From positions 1-64,000 of the forward strand of contig CAJTJT010000002.1 of NCBI GenBank assembly GCA_910576915.1: 64,000 nucleotides of DNA, read 5' to 3'. The notes under the pieces were generated by a model that saw only the letters and a list, made by a program, of their open reading frames with translations, made no database searches and was not told the origin of the DNA. Source of the stretch: an uncultured Elusimicrobiales bacterium. Lineage in GTDB: Bacteria; Elusimicrobiota; Elusimicrobia; Elusimicrobiales; Elusimicrobiaceae. The translations under genes were made by a program, and so were the position numbers. Every line of letters begins with the position of its first letter. The stretch's first letter is position 1. This document shows, in pieces, positions 1-7,261 of this stretch.

Positions 1-876
1 AAATTAGGCTGTTCGGAACCTTCCGCCACGTTAAACGCCACACGGGTAAATTTAAAGGGCGGCAAATTAAACTTGGACGGCGGACGCGGGATAAAAGGTT
101 ATACGCTTAGTTTGGGTAGCGGAAGCGGCGAGGGCAGAATCTCGTTCCAAAATGTGCGTATCCAAACGGGTACTATGGAAAGCGTAAACGCGGCAGATAT
201 CAAAGCCGCCAACTTAAATTTGTTTGGCAAAACGTTCCCCAGCTGTAAAAGTGTCAACAGCGAAAGCGGTGGACAAATGCAATGGGCAAGCCTCAAATTA
301 AAAGGCGCATCGTCCAAGGAACTGTATTTGATGTGCGGTAATGTGGGGGAAAGTTCTGCCTGCCAGCCGACGGACCCGCGCGGCGCTACCTATACGGAAA
401 ACTGCCCCACCGGCCAAACGGGGACGGTTACATATACGTGGGATGAAGAGGCTTGCACGTATCGCACACAGAATAATTGTACTTCTGCGGCGAAGAAAAA
501 ATGTATTGTTTCGAAAGAGTGGAAAGAGTTTTCCTTTGATGCACAGATTCAAACGATGTATGGCGGAGTTTGTGTGGGTATGGTGAACTTCCCAACTTAT
601 CAAGCTAATATCAAATGCGGCAGTTATTCCATCCCTCAAGCCTACACGGACTGTAAACTCGGAAACGAGTGTTCGGAAAGTGCCACCGGATATTATATAT
701 ATGATATATGGGCTGTCCCTGATTTTGATAGAAACCTTGGTCCCAATTCGTGGAAGTTGAAAAAAGTCGGGATTTACTGCGTTAAGATTGACCTCGTTAG
801 TGAGGATGAGTGCCTGAAAGGAGTAAACCTGAGTTCTCCTCCCACGGGCGAGTCTTGGTACAGTTTTGATTGTTAG
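1..876 (+). CDS. cysteine-rich exported or pilin-like protein, 3' end only
   Basis: The reading frame is open from the first base of the window and stops at 874-876, so the true start is upstream; a TTG at 73 is the first possible internal start but is probably not real. About 291 residues are visible. They hold many cysteines, including pairs spaced like those in the large pilin at 53978-55174, and a segment GQTGTVTYTWDEEAC resembling that protein's GTQxRT...GEW repeats. No membrane segment is visible. I infer the C-terminal ectodomain of another large prepilin-type or surface protein, but the diagnostic N-terminus is outside the window. A strong terminator follows at once. Confidence 0.6.
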   Translation, partial: KLGCSEPSATLNATRVNLKGGKLNLDGGRGIKGYTLSLGSGSGEGRISFQNVRIQTGTMESVNAADIKAANLNLFGKTFPSCKSVNSESGGQMQWASLKLKGASSKELYLMCGNVGESSACQPTDPRGATYTENCPTGQTGTVTYTWDEEACTYRTQNNCTSAAKKKCIVSKEWKEFSFDAQIQTMYGGVCVGMVNFPTYQANIKCGSYSIPQAYTDCKLGNECSESATGYYIYDIWAVPDFDRNLGPNSWKLKKVGIYCVKIDLVSEDECLKGVNLSSPPTGESWYSFDC

Positions 877-881
877 CCTTT

Positions 882-906
882 AAGCCCCGGGAGAACCGGG
901 GCTTTT
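882..906 (+). terminator. intrinsic terminator of the Cys-rich gene
   Basis: A 9-bp perfect stem (AAGCCCCGG / CCGGGGCTT) with a GAGAA loop is followed by a short T run just after the stop codon at 876. Confidence 0.8.
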
Positions 907-993
907 CTAATATAAAATTTACATTGCCCAAGAGTGGTAAAAACGCTTAAATAAAGGTACGCATAAGCGTGGCGGACGGGGGGTATGTCTCCG

Positions 994-1023
994 TTGACCG
1001 GGGGGGCCAAAGTCTGCTATGAT
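994..1023 (+). promoter_or_regulatory. promoter of pal-cpoB-tolB
   Basis: TTGACC (994-999) and TATGAT (1018-1023) are separated by 18 bp, and the -10 is preceded by TGC, an extended -10. The start codon of pal follows 38 bp later. Confidence 0.6.
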
Positions 1024-1061
1024 TTATGTATAGACGTAAAAAATATAAAACGGAGAAACAC

Positions 1062-1571
1062 ATGAAAAACTTACTCAAAGTTGTTTTGGTTTTCGCTTTG
1101 GCCGCCGGCTTGACCGCCTGCAAAAAGAACGTGAAAGATGACGCCAACGCTGACCTGACCGCCGGTACCGGCACGGAAATGGTGCTCGAAGAAACGGAAG
1201 TTGTGACCGAAGTTCCCGCCCAGGAAGTTGCCCTCGGCGTAGTGCACTTTGCGCTCGACAAATACACTTTGTCCGCTGACGCCCGCAAAATTGTGGAAGC
1301 CAACGCGCAGGCCATCAAATCTGCCGCGTCCGTCGCCAACTACACCGTTACCATCGAAGGTAACTGCGACGACAGAGGCACCATCGCCTACAACATCGCT
1401 TTAGGCCAAAAACGCGCCGACGAAGTAAAAGCTTACTACGTGCGCATGGGCATTCCGGCTAAAAACATCCAAACCGTATCTTACGGCGAAGAAAAACCGG
1501 TTTGCTACGAAGCCACTCAGTCCTGCTGGGCCCAGAACCGCAGAGCCGATACGCTTCTTAAAGTAAACTAA
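1062..1571 (+). CDS. pal: peptidoglycan-associated lipoprotein Pal
   Basis: This 169-residue OmpA-like lipoprotein anchors the outer membrane to peptidoglycan as part of the Tol-Pal system. The start at 1062 has a GGAGA Shine-Dalgarno; an upstream in-frame ATG at 1026 would spoil the signal peptide. A lipobox (LTAC) follows a hydrophobic segment, so Cys is near residue 20. After a short acidic, low-complexity linker, the C-terminal half carries the OmpA peptidoglycan-binding fold, including the GNCDDRG and GQKRADEVKAYYV motifs and the SYGEEKPVC end. cpoB follows 28 bp later. tolQ, tolR and tolA are not in the window. Confidence 0.93.
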   Translation: MKNLLKVVLVFALAAGLTACKKNVKDDANADLTAGTGTEMVLEETEVVTEVPAQEVALGVVHFALDKYTLSADARKIVEANAQAIKSAASVANYTVTIEGNCDDRGTIAYNIALGQKRADEVKAYYVRMGIPAKNIQTVSYGEEKPVCYEATQSCWAQNRRADTLLKVN

Positions 1572-1599
1572 TTTGTTTTGGCAAGGAGCCCGAACCTAA

Positions 1600-2292
1600 A
1601 TGAAAAACGTTACTAAACTTATTTTTATGGCCGGTTCGGGCTTTTTGCTGTCCGGCTGCATCGCCAGCGAACGTGATATGAGCACGCTAAAGCTGCAGCT
1701 GAAAGAACTTAACACCACTATCGCCCAAATGCAGGCCAACCAGGCGGAACTGGCCGGCGCGATGGACGAGTTGAACCGTAATTTGTCTATCTCCGGGGAG
1801 AATTTGTCCCAGGTGGACGCGCAGATCGTAAAACTGTCCGCCAAACTGGACGATTTAACCGCTTCCATGCAATCCGGCGCCTCTAACGCCGCTTCCGCCG
1901 CCCCGCAAGCCGCGGCGGTGCTCCCTTCGGACTTGTTTGCCGAAGCCAAAACCCATTTGGATAAAGGCGCTTACGATTCCGCCGCCATGGGCTTTAAACT
2001 TTACATTTCCAAATACCCGGACAGCGAAAACGCCGAAACCGCCTATATGTACATGGGCGACGCGTACGCCGGGGCCGGGCAGAGCAAACAGGCTGCCATC
2101 GCTTATGCGACGGTACTGCAAAAGTTTCCCCAAAGCAAACAGACTGCGGCTGCCCGTTTGAAATACGCCCGCAGCATTCTGCCGCTGGGCAAGACCGACG
2201 AGGCAAAACGCTATTTCGCTTCCGTCGTGCAGGACTATGCTTCCTCGCCCGAAGCCAAACAGGCCAAGGCCGAGCTCGCCAAACTGAATTAA
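1600..2292 (+). CDS. cpoB: Tol-Pal system TPR protein CpoB/YbgF
   Basis: This 230-residue periplasmic protein coordinates Tol-Pal constriction with cell wall synthesis in characterised systems. The N-terminus ends in LLSGC, a lipobox, so here it appears to be a lipoprotein, whereas E. coli CpoB is soluble. A coiled-coil segment rich in leucine and asparagine covers roughly residues 28-85, then an Ala-rich linker, then three TPR-like repeats (LFAEAKTHLDKGAYDSAAMG, AYMYMGDAYAGAGQSKQA, ARLKYARSILPLGKTDEAKR). The Shine-Dalgarno is AAGGAG. The gene lies between pal and tolB. Confidence 0.88.
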   Translation: MKNVTKLIFMAGSGFLLSGCIASERDMSTLKLQLKELNTTIAQMQANQAELAGAMDELNRNLSISGENLSQVDAQIVKLSAKLDDLTASMQSGASNAASAAPQAAAVLPSDLFAEAKTHLDKGAYDSAAMGFKLYISKYPDSENAETAYMYMGDAYAGAGQSKQAAIAYATVLQKFPQSKQTAAARLKYARSILPLGKTDEAKRYFASVVQDYASSPEAKQAKAELAKLN

Positions 2293-2299
2293 TTTTTTT

Positions 2300-2327
2300 A
2301 CCGCGGCTTTGTCCGCGGTTTTATTTT
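2300..2327 (+). terminator. hairpin with T-rich tail between cpoB and tolB
   Basis: A 7-bp stem (ACCGCGG / CCGCGGT) with a six-base loop is followed by TTTATTTT and then directly by the tolB ATG. It looks like an intrinsic terminator, but the next gene starts only 8 bp beyond the stem, so it may attenuate tolB or stabilise the cpoB 3' end. Confidence 0.6.
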
Positions 2328-3623
2328 ATGAAAAAACTTCTTTCTTGTATCGGCGTATTTGCCGCGTTGTTTATGACGGTTTTCCCGGCGTTTGCCGCGC
2401 CGCAGACGGACGTGTACATCGGTATCACCTCGGTGGGGGACAAACGCCTGCCGGCCATCGGTATGCCGCCTTTCAATTTTTCGGACGATAAAGCCCAGTC
2501 CGCCGCCGTGGAAGTGCGCGACGTAATGCGCGGGGATTTGCTTTTTGCGCGCTACTTTGACGTGTCGGAAGACGGCCCCGATTTCAACGCCAAAAAACTC
2601 AGCGAAACGCTGACGGGCTGGGCCCGCGCGCGCGCCAGTTACCTGCTGGCGGGCGACATCAGCTATACCGAGCCGTATTACACCATCAAAATTTACGTGT
2701 ACGATATTTCCACCCGCCAGCCCGTATTCGCCAAAGCGTTTAAAGGGACGCAAAGCAGTCTGCGGCGGCTTTCGCATATTGCGTCGGACCAGATTGTTTC
2801 CGCGCTGACGGGCAAACGCGGTATCGCCGACACCAAAATCGCTTTCTCCAACAATTCCACCCGCCACAAAGAAATTTACGTGGTGGATTACGACGGCGCC
2901 AACCTGCAAAAATTAACCAACGACAAGAGCATCGCCATCCTGCCGCGCTGGTCTAAAGACGGACGGATTTTCTACACTACGTACAAATATAAAAACCCGG
3001 ATATTTTCGCCATCGATTTGCGTGCGGGTAAAATCGCGCCGGTTATCATCCGCGGCGGTTTGTCGCTCATCGGCGGCGTATCGCCGGACGGCAAAGCTCT
3101 GGCGTTTACGAGCTCCGGCGGCTCCAACCCCAGCATTTACATTTATAACCTGGAAACGCACGCCAAAACGCGTATTACCAATAAAGCGTCCGTGGACGGT
3201 TCCCCGTCCTATTCGCCCGACGGTAAATATATTACGTTCGTTTCCAACCGTGCGGGCAACCCGCAAATTTACGTAATGGAACTGGAAACGGGCAGCACCC
3301 GCCCGCTGACCAAAACGTTCAACTGGTCCGACAGCCCGCAGTGGTCGCCCACCGGGGAATGGATTGTGTTTTCCGGCCGTGAATCTCCGTACCACCCGAT
3401 GGATATTTTCCTGGTGGATTTGACGGGCACCCAAATCCGCCGTCTGACGACGGACGCCGGTTCCAACGAGGATCCGACCTGGTCCCCCGACGGCCGCTTT
3501 ATCGCGTTTACCACCACGCGCAACGGCAAACGCCAGCTGTATTTGATGGATATGGACGGCAGCGCACCGCACCTGCTTGCGGACTTGAAAGGCGACTCTT
3601 TTACGCCGCACTGGAGTTTTTAA
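2328..3623 (+). CDS. tolB: Tol-Pal system beta-propeller TolB
   Basis: This 431-residue periplasmic protein binds Pal and links it to TolA. A signal peptide ends near PAFA (residue 24). The N-terminal alpha/beta domain covers about residues 27-150, followed by a six-bladed PD40/WD40-like propeller with recurring WSPDG, YSPDGKYI and SPDGRFIAF motifs up to the C-terminal HWSF. There is no Shine-Dalgarno before the ATG: the preceding bases are the T-rich tail of a hairpin. Order pal-cpoB-tolB differs from the common tolB-pal-cpoB. A strong terminator closes the unit. Confidence 0.93.
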   Translation: MKKLLSCIGVFAALFMTVFPAFAAPQTDVYIGITSVGDKRLPAIGMPPFNFSDDKAQSAAVEVRDVMRGDLLFARYFDVSEDGPDFNAKKLSETLTGWARARASYLLAGDISYTEPYYTIKIYVYDISTRQPVFAKAFKGTQSSLRRLSHIASDQIVSALTGKRGIADTKIAFSNNSTRHKEIYVVDYDGANLQKLTNDKSIAILPRWSKDGRIFYTTYKYKNPDIFAIDLRAGKIAPVIIRGGLSLIGGVSPDGKALAFTSSGGSNPSIYIYNLETHAKTRITNKASVDGSPSYSPDGKYITFVSNRAGNPQIYVMELETGSTRPLTKTFNWSDSPQWSPTGEWIVFSGRESPYHPMDIFLVDLTGTQIRRLTTDAGSNEDPTWSPDGRFIAFTTTRNGKRQLYLMDMDGSAPHLLADLKGDSFTPHWSF

Positions 3624-3646
3624 CCAAACAATTAATCTGATTGAAG

Positions 3647-3675
3647 CGCCCCGGTTTACGCCGGGGCGTTTTTTT
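3647..3675 (+). terminator. intrinsic terminator of tolB
   Basis: An 8-bp stem (CGCCCCGG / CCGGGGCG) with a TTTACG loop is followed by seven T. Confidence 0.85.
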
Positions 3676-3785
3676 GCGTTGGTGCGGCGCGTGCAGAAAA
3701 ATTCCCGGTAAGACCCTGCAGGCACTCTCCGCGCCTGCCCCCCGGACGCTGTGCACTGCACCTTGCGGGCCAACTCGTTTTGGCC

Positions 3786-4100
3786 TTCCTTATTGGTAAG
3801 GTGGCGACATGTCTTAAACAGTGTGGCTTAAACTAATCAGAAGGGCGCGGGTCCTCGCCGGACGGGCGACTGGGGAGCCCAGACTCTGGGGTCTTGCAGA
3901 CAGGTGGACACCCCCTTGAGTTGTTCCCATCTAATTGATAAGCACCGTCCATTACTAAACCCCGGTTAGGCCGGAATGCCTGCCCCCCGGCAAGACCCTG
4001 CGGGCGGCCATACGGGACTCGCCTGTTCGTAGTTGGTGATATGTCTTAAATAGTGTGGCCTAAACTAATCAGAAGGGCGCGGTGGGTAAGGGAGGGGCGG
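3786..4100 (+). repeat. composite upstream repeat of pilin A, R1-R2-R1
   Basis: Two copies of module R1 (about 3786-3850 and 4021-4100), sharing the core TAAACAGTGTGGCTTAAAC or a close variant, flank one copy of module R2 (about 3885-3990; core CCCCCTTGAGTTGTTCCC then TAAGCACCGTC). The same modules recur before the pilins at 22677, 53978 and 60730. No gene is seen between 3624 and 4252; the stretch holds these repeats, the promoter and the leader. Confidence 0.8.
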
Positions 4101-4136
4101 CTCGCCCCTTGATTCGTTTTTTTTTTTTGATAAACT
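4094..4136 (+). promoter_or_regulatory. T12 promoter of pilin A with abutting palindrome
   Basis: Palindrome GGGGCG-gct-CGCCCC (4094-4108) ends exactly before TTGATT (4109-4114). CG, twelve T and GA follow, then TAAACT (4131-4136). The spacer is 16 bp and the -10 carries an extended TGA. The same layout precedes pilins B-E. Confidence 0.7.
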
Positions 4137-4142
4137 GGGGTC

Positions 4143-4236
4143 ATCCCGTAGGGTTTTTGTACGGGATCTCCCTTATGTGTCTTTCTCTTTCAAAAAAGGG
4201 AGATGCTGAGCAGAAACTCCTCAGCATGACTTTTTT
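4143..4236 (+). promoter_or_regulatory. pilin A leader with two hairpins, possible attenuator
   Basis: The leader contains ATCCCGTA / TACGGGAT and, further on, ATGCTGAG / CTCAGCAT followed by GAC and six T, a terminator-like hairpin just before the Shine-Dalgarno. Pilin E has an equivalent pair. Confidence 0.5.
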
Positions 4237-4252
4237 ACAGGAAGAAAATATT

Positions 4253-4756
4253 ATGAAAGGTTTTACGCTTATTGAATTATTAGTCGTTGTCTTAATCATC
4301 GGTATTTTGGCGTCTGTTGCCCTGCCGCAGTACCAAAAAGCGGTGTTAAAGTCCCGCGCGTCGGAGGCGCAGTTGGTGGCCCGTCAGCTTAAAAATGCGC
4401 AGGACGTGTATTATTTGGCAAACGGAACATATGCCGATTCGTTTGATAAATTGGATATTTCTCTAAATGGGACGGAACATCCGGTTTTTGACGGAAATAA
4501 GTTGGTTGAATTAAAAACGCCGCGCGGACTGTATTACGAATTATACGGTCTGTTTTCCAGTGGGGGAATTAAAGATGTCATCGCATTTACCTATTATTAT
4601 GACACGCACCCGGGCGTATCGGGCGAAACGGCTCGCTGTTATGCGGTGACCGAGGCCGCTGACGGCGTATGCCGCAGTATGGGAAAACTGCTCTACCAAG
4701 ATGCGGGGTGTAATGTGGGTGGCGTCAAGAAGTGTAATATTTACGCGTTGTGGTAA
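4253..4756 (+). CDS. type IV prepilin-like protein (pilin A)
   Basis: This 167-residue protein starts at 4253 after AGGAAG. The prepilin peptidase site is MKG^FTLIE with Glu at +5, followed by a hydrophobic helix to about residue 25 (LLVVVLIIGILASVALPQYQ). The remainder is a small C-terminal domain with four cysteines and a CRSMG motif near the end, a motif shared with the pilins at 48303 and 60730. It should be processed by a prepilin peptidase and assembled into a type IV pilus or pseudopilus; whether it is a major or minor subunit cannot be read from sequence. Its own promoter and terminator make it a one-gene unit. Confidence 0.88.
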   Translation: MKGFTLIELLVVVLIIGILASVALPQYQKAVLKSRASEAQLVARQLKNAQDVYYLANGTYADSFDKLDISLNGTEHPVFDGNKLVELKTPRGLYYELYGLFSSGGIKDVIAFTYYYDTHPGVSGETARCYAVTEAADGVCRSMGKLLYQDAGCNVGGVKKCNIYALW

Positions 4757-4761
4757 TAAAA

Positions 4762-4793
4762 ACGCCCGGAACATAAACGTTCCGGGCGTGCTG
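4762..4793. terminator. bidirectional terminator between pilin A and the RDD gene
   Basis: An 11-bp perfect stem (ACGCCCGGAAC / GTTCCGGGCGT) with a six-base loop sits between convergent genes. It has A-rich sequence before it and T-rich sequence after it. Confidence 0.7.
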
Positions 4794-4810
4794 TTTGGCG
4801 TTCAAATCAG

Positions 4811-5683
4811 CTAGCGGCAGGGGTCTTCTTCCAGCAGTTCGCAGGCTCCTTCGGCGCAGCAGGCGTCGTATTTGCCGTTTTTGTTTAGCAGTACGAAGCG
4901 GTTGCCTTCTTTATCCGTAAATTCGGCGCGGTAGCCGTCGTCCGTTTGGGAGTACGAAATATCGTTTTCCGTTAAGGGCAGCGGCGTTTTTTCCCCGTCA
5001 TCTTCTATAGACAGCAGGAACATTTTGCTCTTGGCCTGGGTAGCGGTAATCTGGCGCTCCAGGGATTCCATGGATTGGGAATCCGTCTCCGGCAGTAAAA
5101 TAATGCCGATGATCAAAGCGGCCACAGCTAAAATAATCGGGAGTAACGTGGCCAAAATGGAGGCAATCAGTCCGCCCGCGCTAAAGTTGAGGGCGGGTTT
5201 TTCCTGGCCGGGCCGGAAATCCTCGCGCACGACGTACGTGGTTGCCATCAGGTCGTGCAGGGCTTGGCGTTTGGCCGTAAATCCGGCCATGTAGTAGCCA
5301 AAGTAGAGCGTCATATTGGATACCATTTTGCCGAACGTGCGGCCCGTGGCGCGCCAAAAGCTGATACGTCCCCCGTCCGCACCCACGACTTTAATTCCCA
5401 TTGCTTTTTTACCCAGTGTGGCCTGGGCTTTGCCGCTTTCCTGCAAGGCGAAATAAAGCCAAAAAAACACAAACGCCGCCACTTGAAAAAGCAGCATGGA
5501 ACCAAATAACGCCAAGAACGCTTTTGGGTCCTGGCTTTGGGGCTGCTGGAGGGCCAATTTAAAAACGGGTATTCCCAGACAGAGAATATACAGGACGGAT
5601 GATACAATTCCGATAATCAGCGAATCAATCAGCAGGGCAACGGCGCGCCGCCAAAAACCGGCGTACGGATAAATGCGGGACAT
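4811..5683 (-). CDS. RDD-family membrane protein
   Basis: This 290-residue protein has the RDD signature near the N-terminus (FWRRAVALLIDSLIIG), two further hydrophobic segments around residues 55-80, the typical GKKAMGIKVV and TGRTFGKM motifs, and an extra hydrophobic helix near residues 165-195. A soluble C-terminal domain of about 85 residues ends in a cysteine-rich tail (CCAEGACELLEEDPC). The Shine-Dalgarno is AGGAG. It is a paralogue of the gene just upstream at 5796-6614. RDD proteins are poorly characterised; some have been linked to ion exchange. The function here is unknown. Confidence 0.8.
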   Translation of the reverse strand: MSRIYPYAGFWRRAVALLIDSLIIGIVSSVLYILCLGIPVFKLALQQPQSQDPKAFLALFGSMLLFQVAAFVFFWLYFALQESGKAQATLGKKAMGIKVVGADGGRISFWRATGRTFGKMVSNMTLYFGYYMAGFTAKRQALHDLMATTYVVREDFRPGQEKPALNFSAGGLIASILATLLPIILAVAALIIGIILLPETDSQSMESLERQITATQAKSKMFLLSIEDDGEKTPLPLTENDISYSQTDDGYRAEFTDKEGNRFVLLNKNGKYDACCAEGACELLEEDPCR

Positions 5684-5742
5684 ACTTTTCTCCTATAGAT
5701 AAATTTATTCTCCAGTATACTTTTTTGCCGCCGCGGTGGCAA

Positions 5743-5771
5743 GAAAAACCCGCGTTCTTTTGGGAACGCGG
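5743..5771 (-). terminator. intrinsic terminator of the upstream RDD gene
   Basis: The stem ACCCGCGTTC / GAACGCGGGT is followed on the minus strand by TTTTTC. It separates the two RDD genes. Confidence 0.75.
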
Positions 5772-5795
5772 GTAAACAGACCGGGTAAAAGAGCG

Positions 5796-6614
5796 TTAGT
5801 TACATTCTTCAAAGCCGGTAGCGTCGCATTCAAAGCCTTCGCAGCAGACGGCTTCGCCGGGGGCGGCTAAACGAAGCGTAAAGTTTTCCCCGTCGGCCTC
5901 AAAGCTGGCCTGGAATCCGCGCCGCGTGCGCGAAAAAGTGATACCGTCCACTTCCACTTCTTGCTGCAACAGCTGCGGCTGGGCGGCAAACGTCTGCAGG
6001 CGCTGGGCCGCCACATTGGCTTTAATGGCAGGCGCGGCGCGCAGCATGGAAATCATAATAATCACGACGGCCGCCCCGCCCAATAATACGCAAAACAGCC
6101 CCAGCCACACGGGGTGGGCAGGCGTATCGGGCAGTTCGTCGCCGGGTTGGAAGTCCGCGCGTACGACGTAAGTTTGCGCCATATAATCGTGCAGGGCGCG
6201 TTTGCGGTTGGTCAGCCCCGCCATTACAAACCCGATGTACATTAACGCGTAAGAGAGCATTTTGGCAAACGTACGGCCCGTGGCGCGCCCGAAGCCGATG
6301 CGTCCGCCTTTGTAATCCACTACTTTAATGCCCATCATCCGTTTACCGAACGTAGCTTGTTTTTTGCCGCTTTCCAGGAGCGCAAAATAAAGCCAAAAGG
6401 TAATAAGCCCCAACGCTTGCCAGAATAAATAAATGCCTACAATGGCCGTCAAATGGACGGCTGCGGCGTCGGTGCCTTCGGCTTGGGCCATTTTGGCGGC
6501 CTGCCAAAATACCATCGGCAGGCAGATGACGGCGGGCGGAATGGAAACGAGGATTCCGTCCACGATAAACGCGACGGCGCGTTTCCAAAAGCCAATATAC
6601 GGTGTGTTGTTCAT
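5796..6614 (-). CDS. RDD-family membrane protein, paralogue of the downstream gene
   Basis: This 272-residue protein starts at 6614 after AAGGAG; longer in-frame extensions overlap tdk and are not coding. It has the same plan as its neighbour: FWKRAVAFIVDG first helix, GKRMMGIKVV and TGRTFAKM motifs, a late membrane helix (FCVLLGGAAVVIIMISML), and a roughly 80-residue C-terminal domain ending in paired cysteines (AVCCEGFECD ... EECN). The shared architecture indicates tandem duplication followed by divergence. The function is not known. Confidence 0.78.
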   Translation of the reverse strand: MNNTPYIGFWKRAVAFIVDGILVSIPPAVICLPMVFWQAAKMAQAEGTDAAAVHLTAIVGIYLFWQALGLITFWLYFALLESGKKQATFGKRMMGIKVVDYKGGRIGFGRATGRTFAKMLSYALMYIGFVMAGLTNRKRALHDYMAQTYVVRADFQPGDELPDTPAHPVWLGLFCVLLGGAAVVIIMISMLRAAPAIKANVAAQRLQTFAAQPQLLQQEVEVDGITFSRTRRGFQASFEADGENFTLRLAAPGEAVCCEGFECDATGFEECN

Positions 6615-6672
6615 AAAAACTCCTTTTAATTGTTTGCCGTGCGTATACCCGCGCGGCAATTTGCAAAAACGG

Positions 6673-7242
6673 TTATTTGCGCGGTTTTTTATAGCAGCGG
6701 CGGCAACGGGCCTGGTAAGCGTCCGTAGTGCCCACCACAATGCGTTTTTTGTCTTTGCTGATGCGCTGGGTAAAGCTGGCCGGATTGCCGCATTTGGTGC
6801 AGACGGCCAGGTTTTTTGTAACGTATTCGGCCTTGGCCAGGAGCGCGGCGGTAACTTCAAAGGGTTCGGCGCGGTAATCGGTATCCAGGCCGGCGGCGAT
6901 GACGCGTTTGCCCATTTTGGCCAGTTTGTCGCACACGTCCACAATGCCTTTGTCGAAAAAATTGATTTCGTCAATCGCGATAACTTGCGTGTCTTTTTCG
7001 ATTAACGGCAAAATTTCGGACGAGTTTTTTACGCAGGTGGCCGCCACTTTGTTTTGGTTGTGGCTGGTGATGCTGTCGATTCCGTAGCGCGTGTCTATTT
7101 TGGAATTGAACAGCTGCACTTTTTGTTTGGCGATAAGCGCGGTGCGCACGCGGCGGATGAGTTCCTCGGTCTTGCCCGAGAACATACACCCGCAGATTAC
7201 TTCTATCCAGCCTTGTTTGTGGTACATCAACGGATTTGCCAT
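6673..7242 (-). CDS. tdk: thymidine kinase
   Basis: This 189-residue cytosolic enzyme phosphorylates thymidine to dTMP in pyrimidine salvage. The Walker A loop is GCMFSGKTEEL (about residues 18-28), the DEINFF Walker B and catalytic region follows in mid-protein, and structural zinc is likely bound by CTKCG and CRRC. The length matches type II kinases. The Shine-Dalgarno is AAGGAAG. It is the last gene of the run starting at tpiA, which also carries deoC, so two deoxynucleoside salvage enzymes share this unit. Confidence 0.95.
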   Translation of the reverse strand: MANPLMYHKQGWIEVICGCMFSGKTEELIRRVRTALIAKQKVQLFNSKIDTRYGIDSITSHNQNKVAATCVKNSSEILPLIEKDTQVIAIDEINFFDKGIVDVCDKLAKMGKRVIAAGLDTDYRAEPFEVTAALLAKAEYVTKNLAVCTKCGNPASFTQRISKDKKRIVVGTTDAYQARCRRCYKKPRK

Positions 7243-7261
7243 AGAGTCGCTTCCTTGTGTA

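Noticed and set aside
2298..3773. Two open frames on the minus strand opposite tolB
   Set aside because: Low-complexity Arg/Val/Gly-rich translations typical of antisense shadows of GC-rich coding sequence; tolB motifs are unambiguous.
3786..4100. R1/R2 repeats as a CRISPR array
   Set aside because: The repeats are long, unevenly spaced, few in number and spread over distant loci, with no cas genes in the window.
4109..4130. T12 tracts as simple intrinsic terminators
   Set aside because: In four of five cases the palindrome is separated from the T run by eight fixed bases (TTGAYYCG), which would not make a good terminator, and every tract leads into an extended -10 and a pilin gene.
5796..6974. 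Longer version of the second RDD protein, with about 120 extra N-terminal residues
   Set aside because: The extension is antisense-like sequence overlapping tdk on the same strand; an AAGGAG ribosome site marks the start at 6614.
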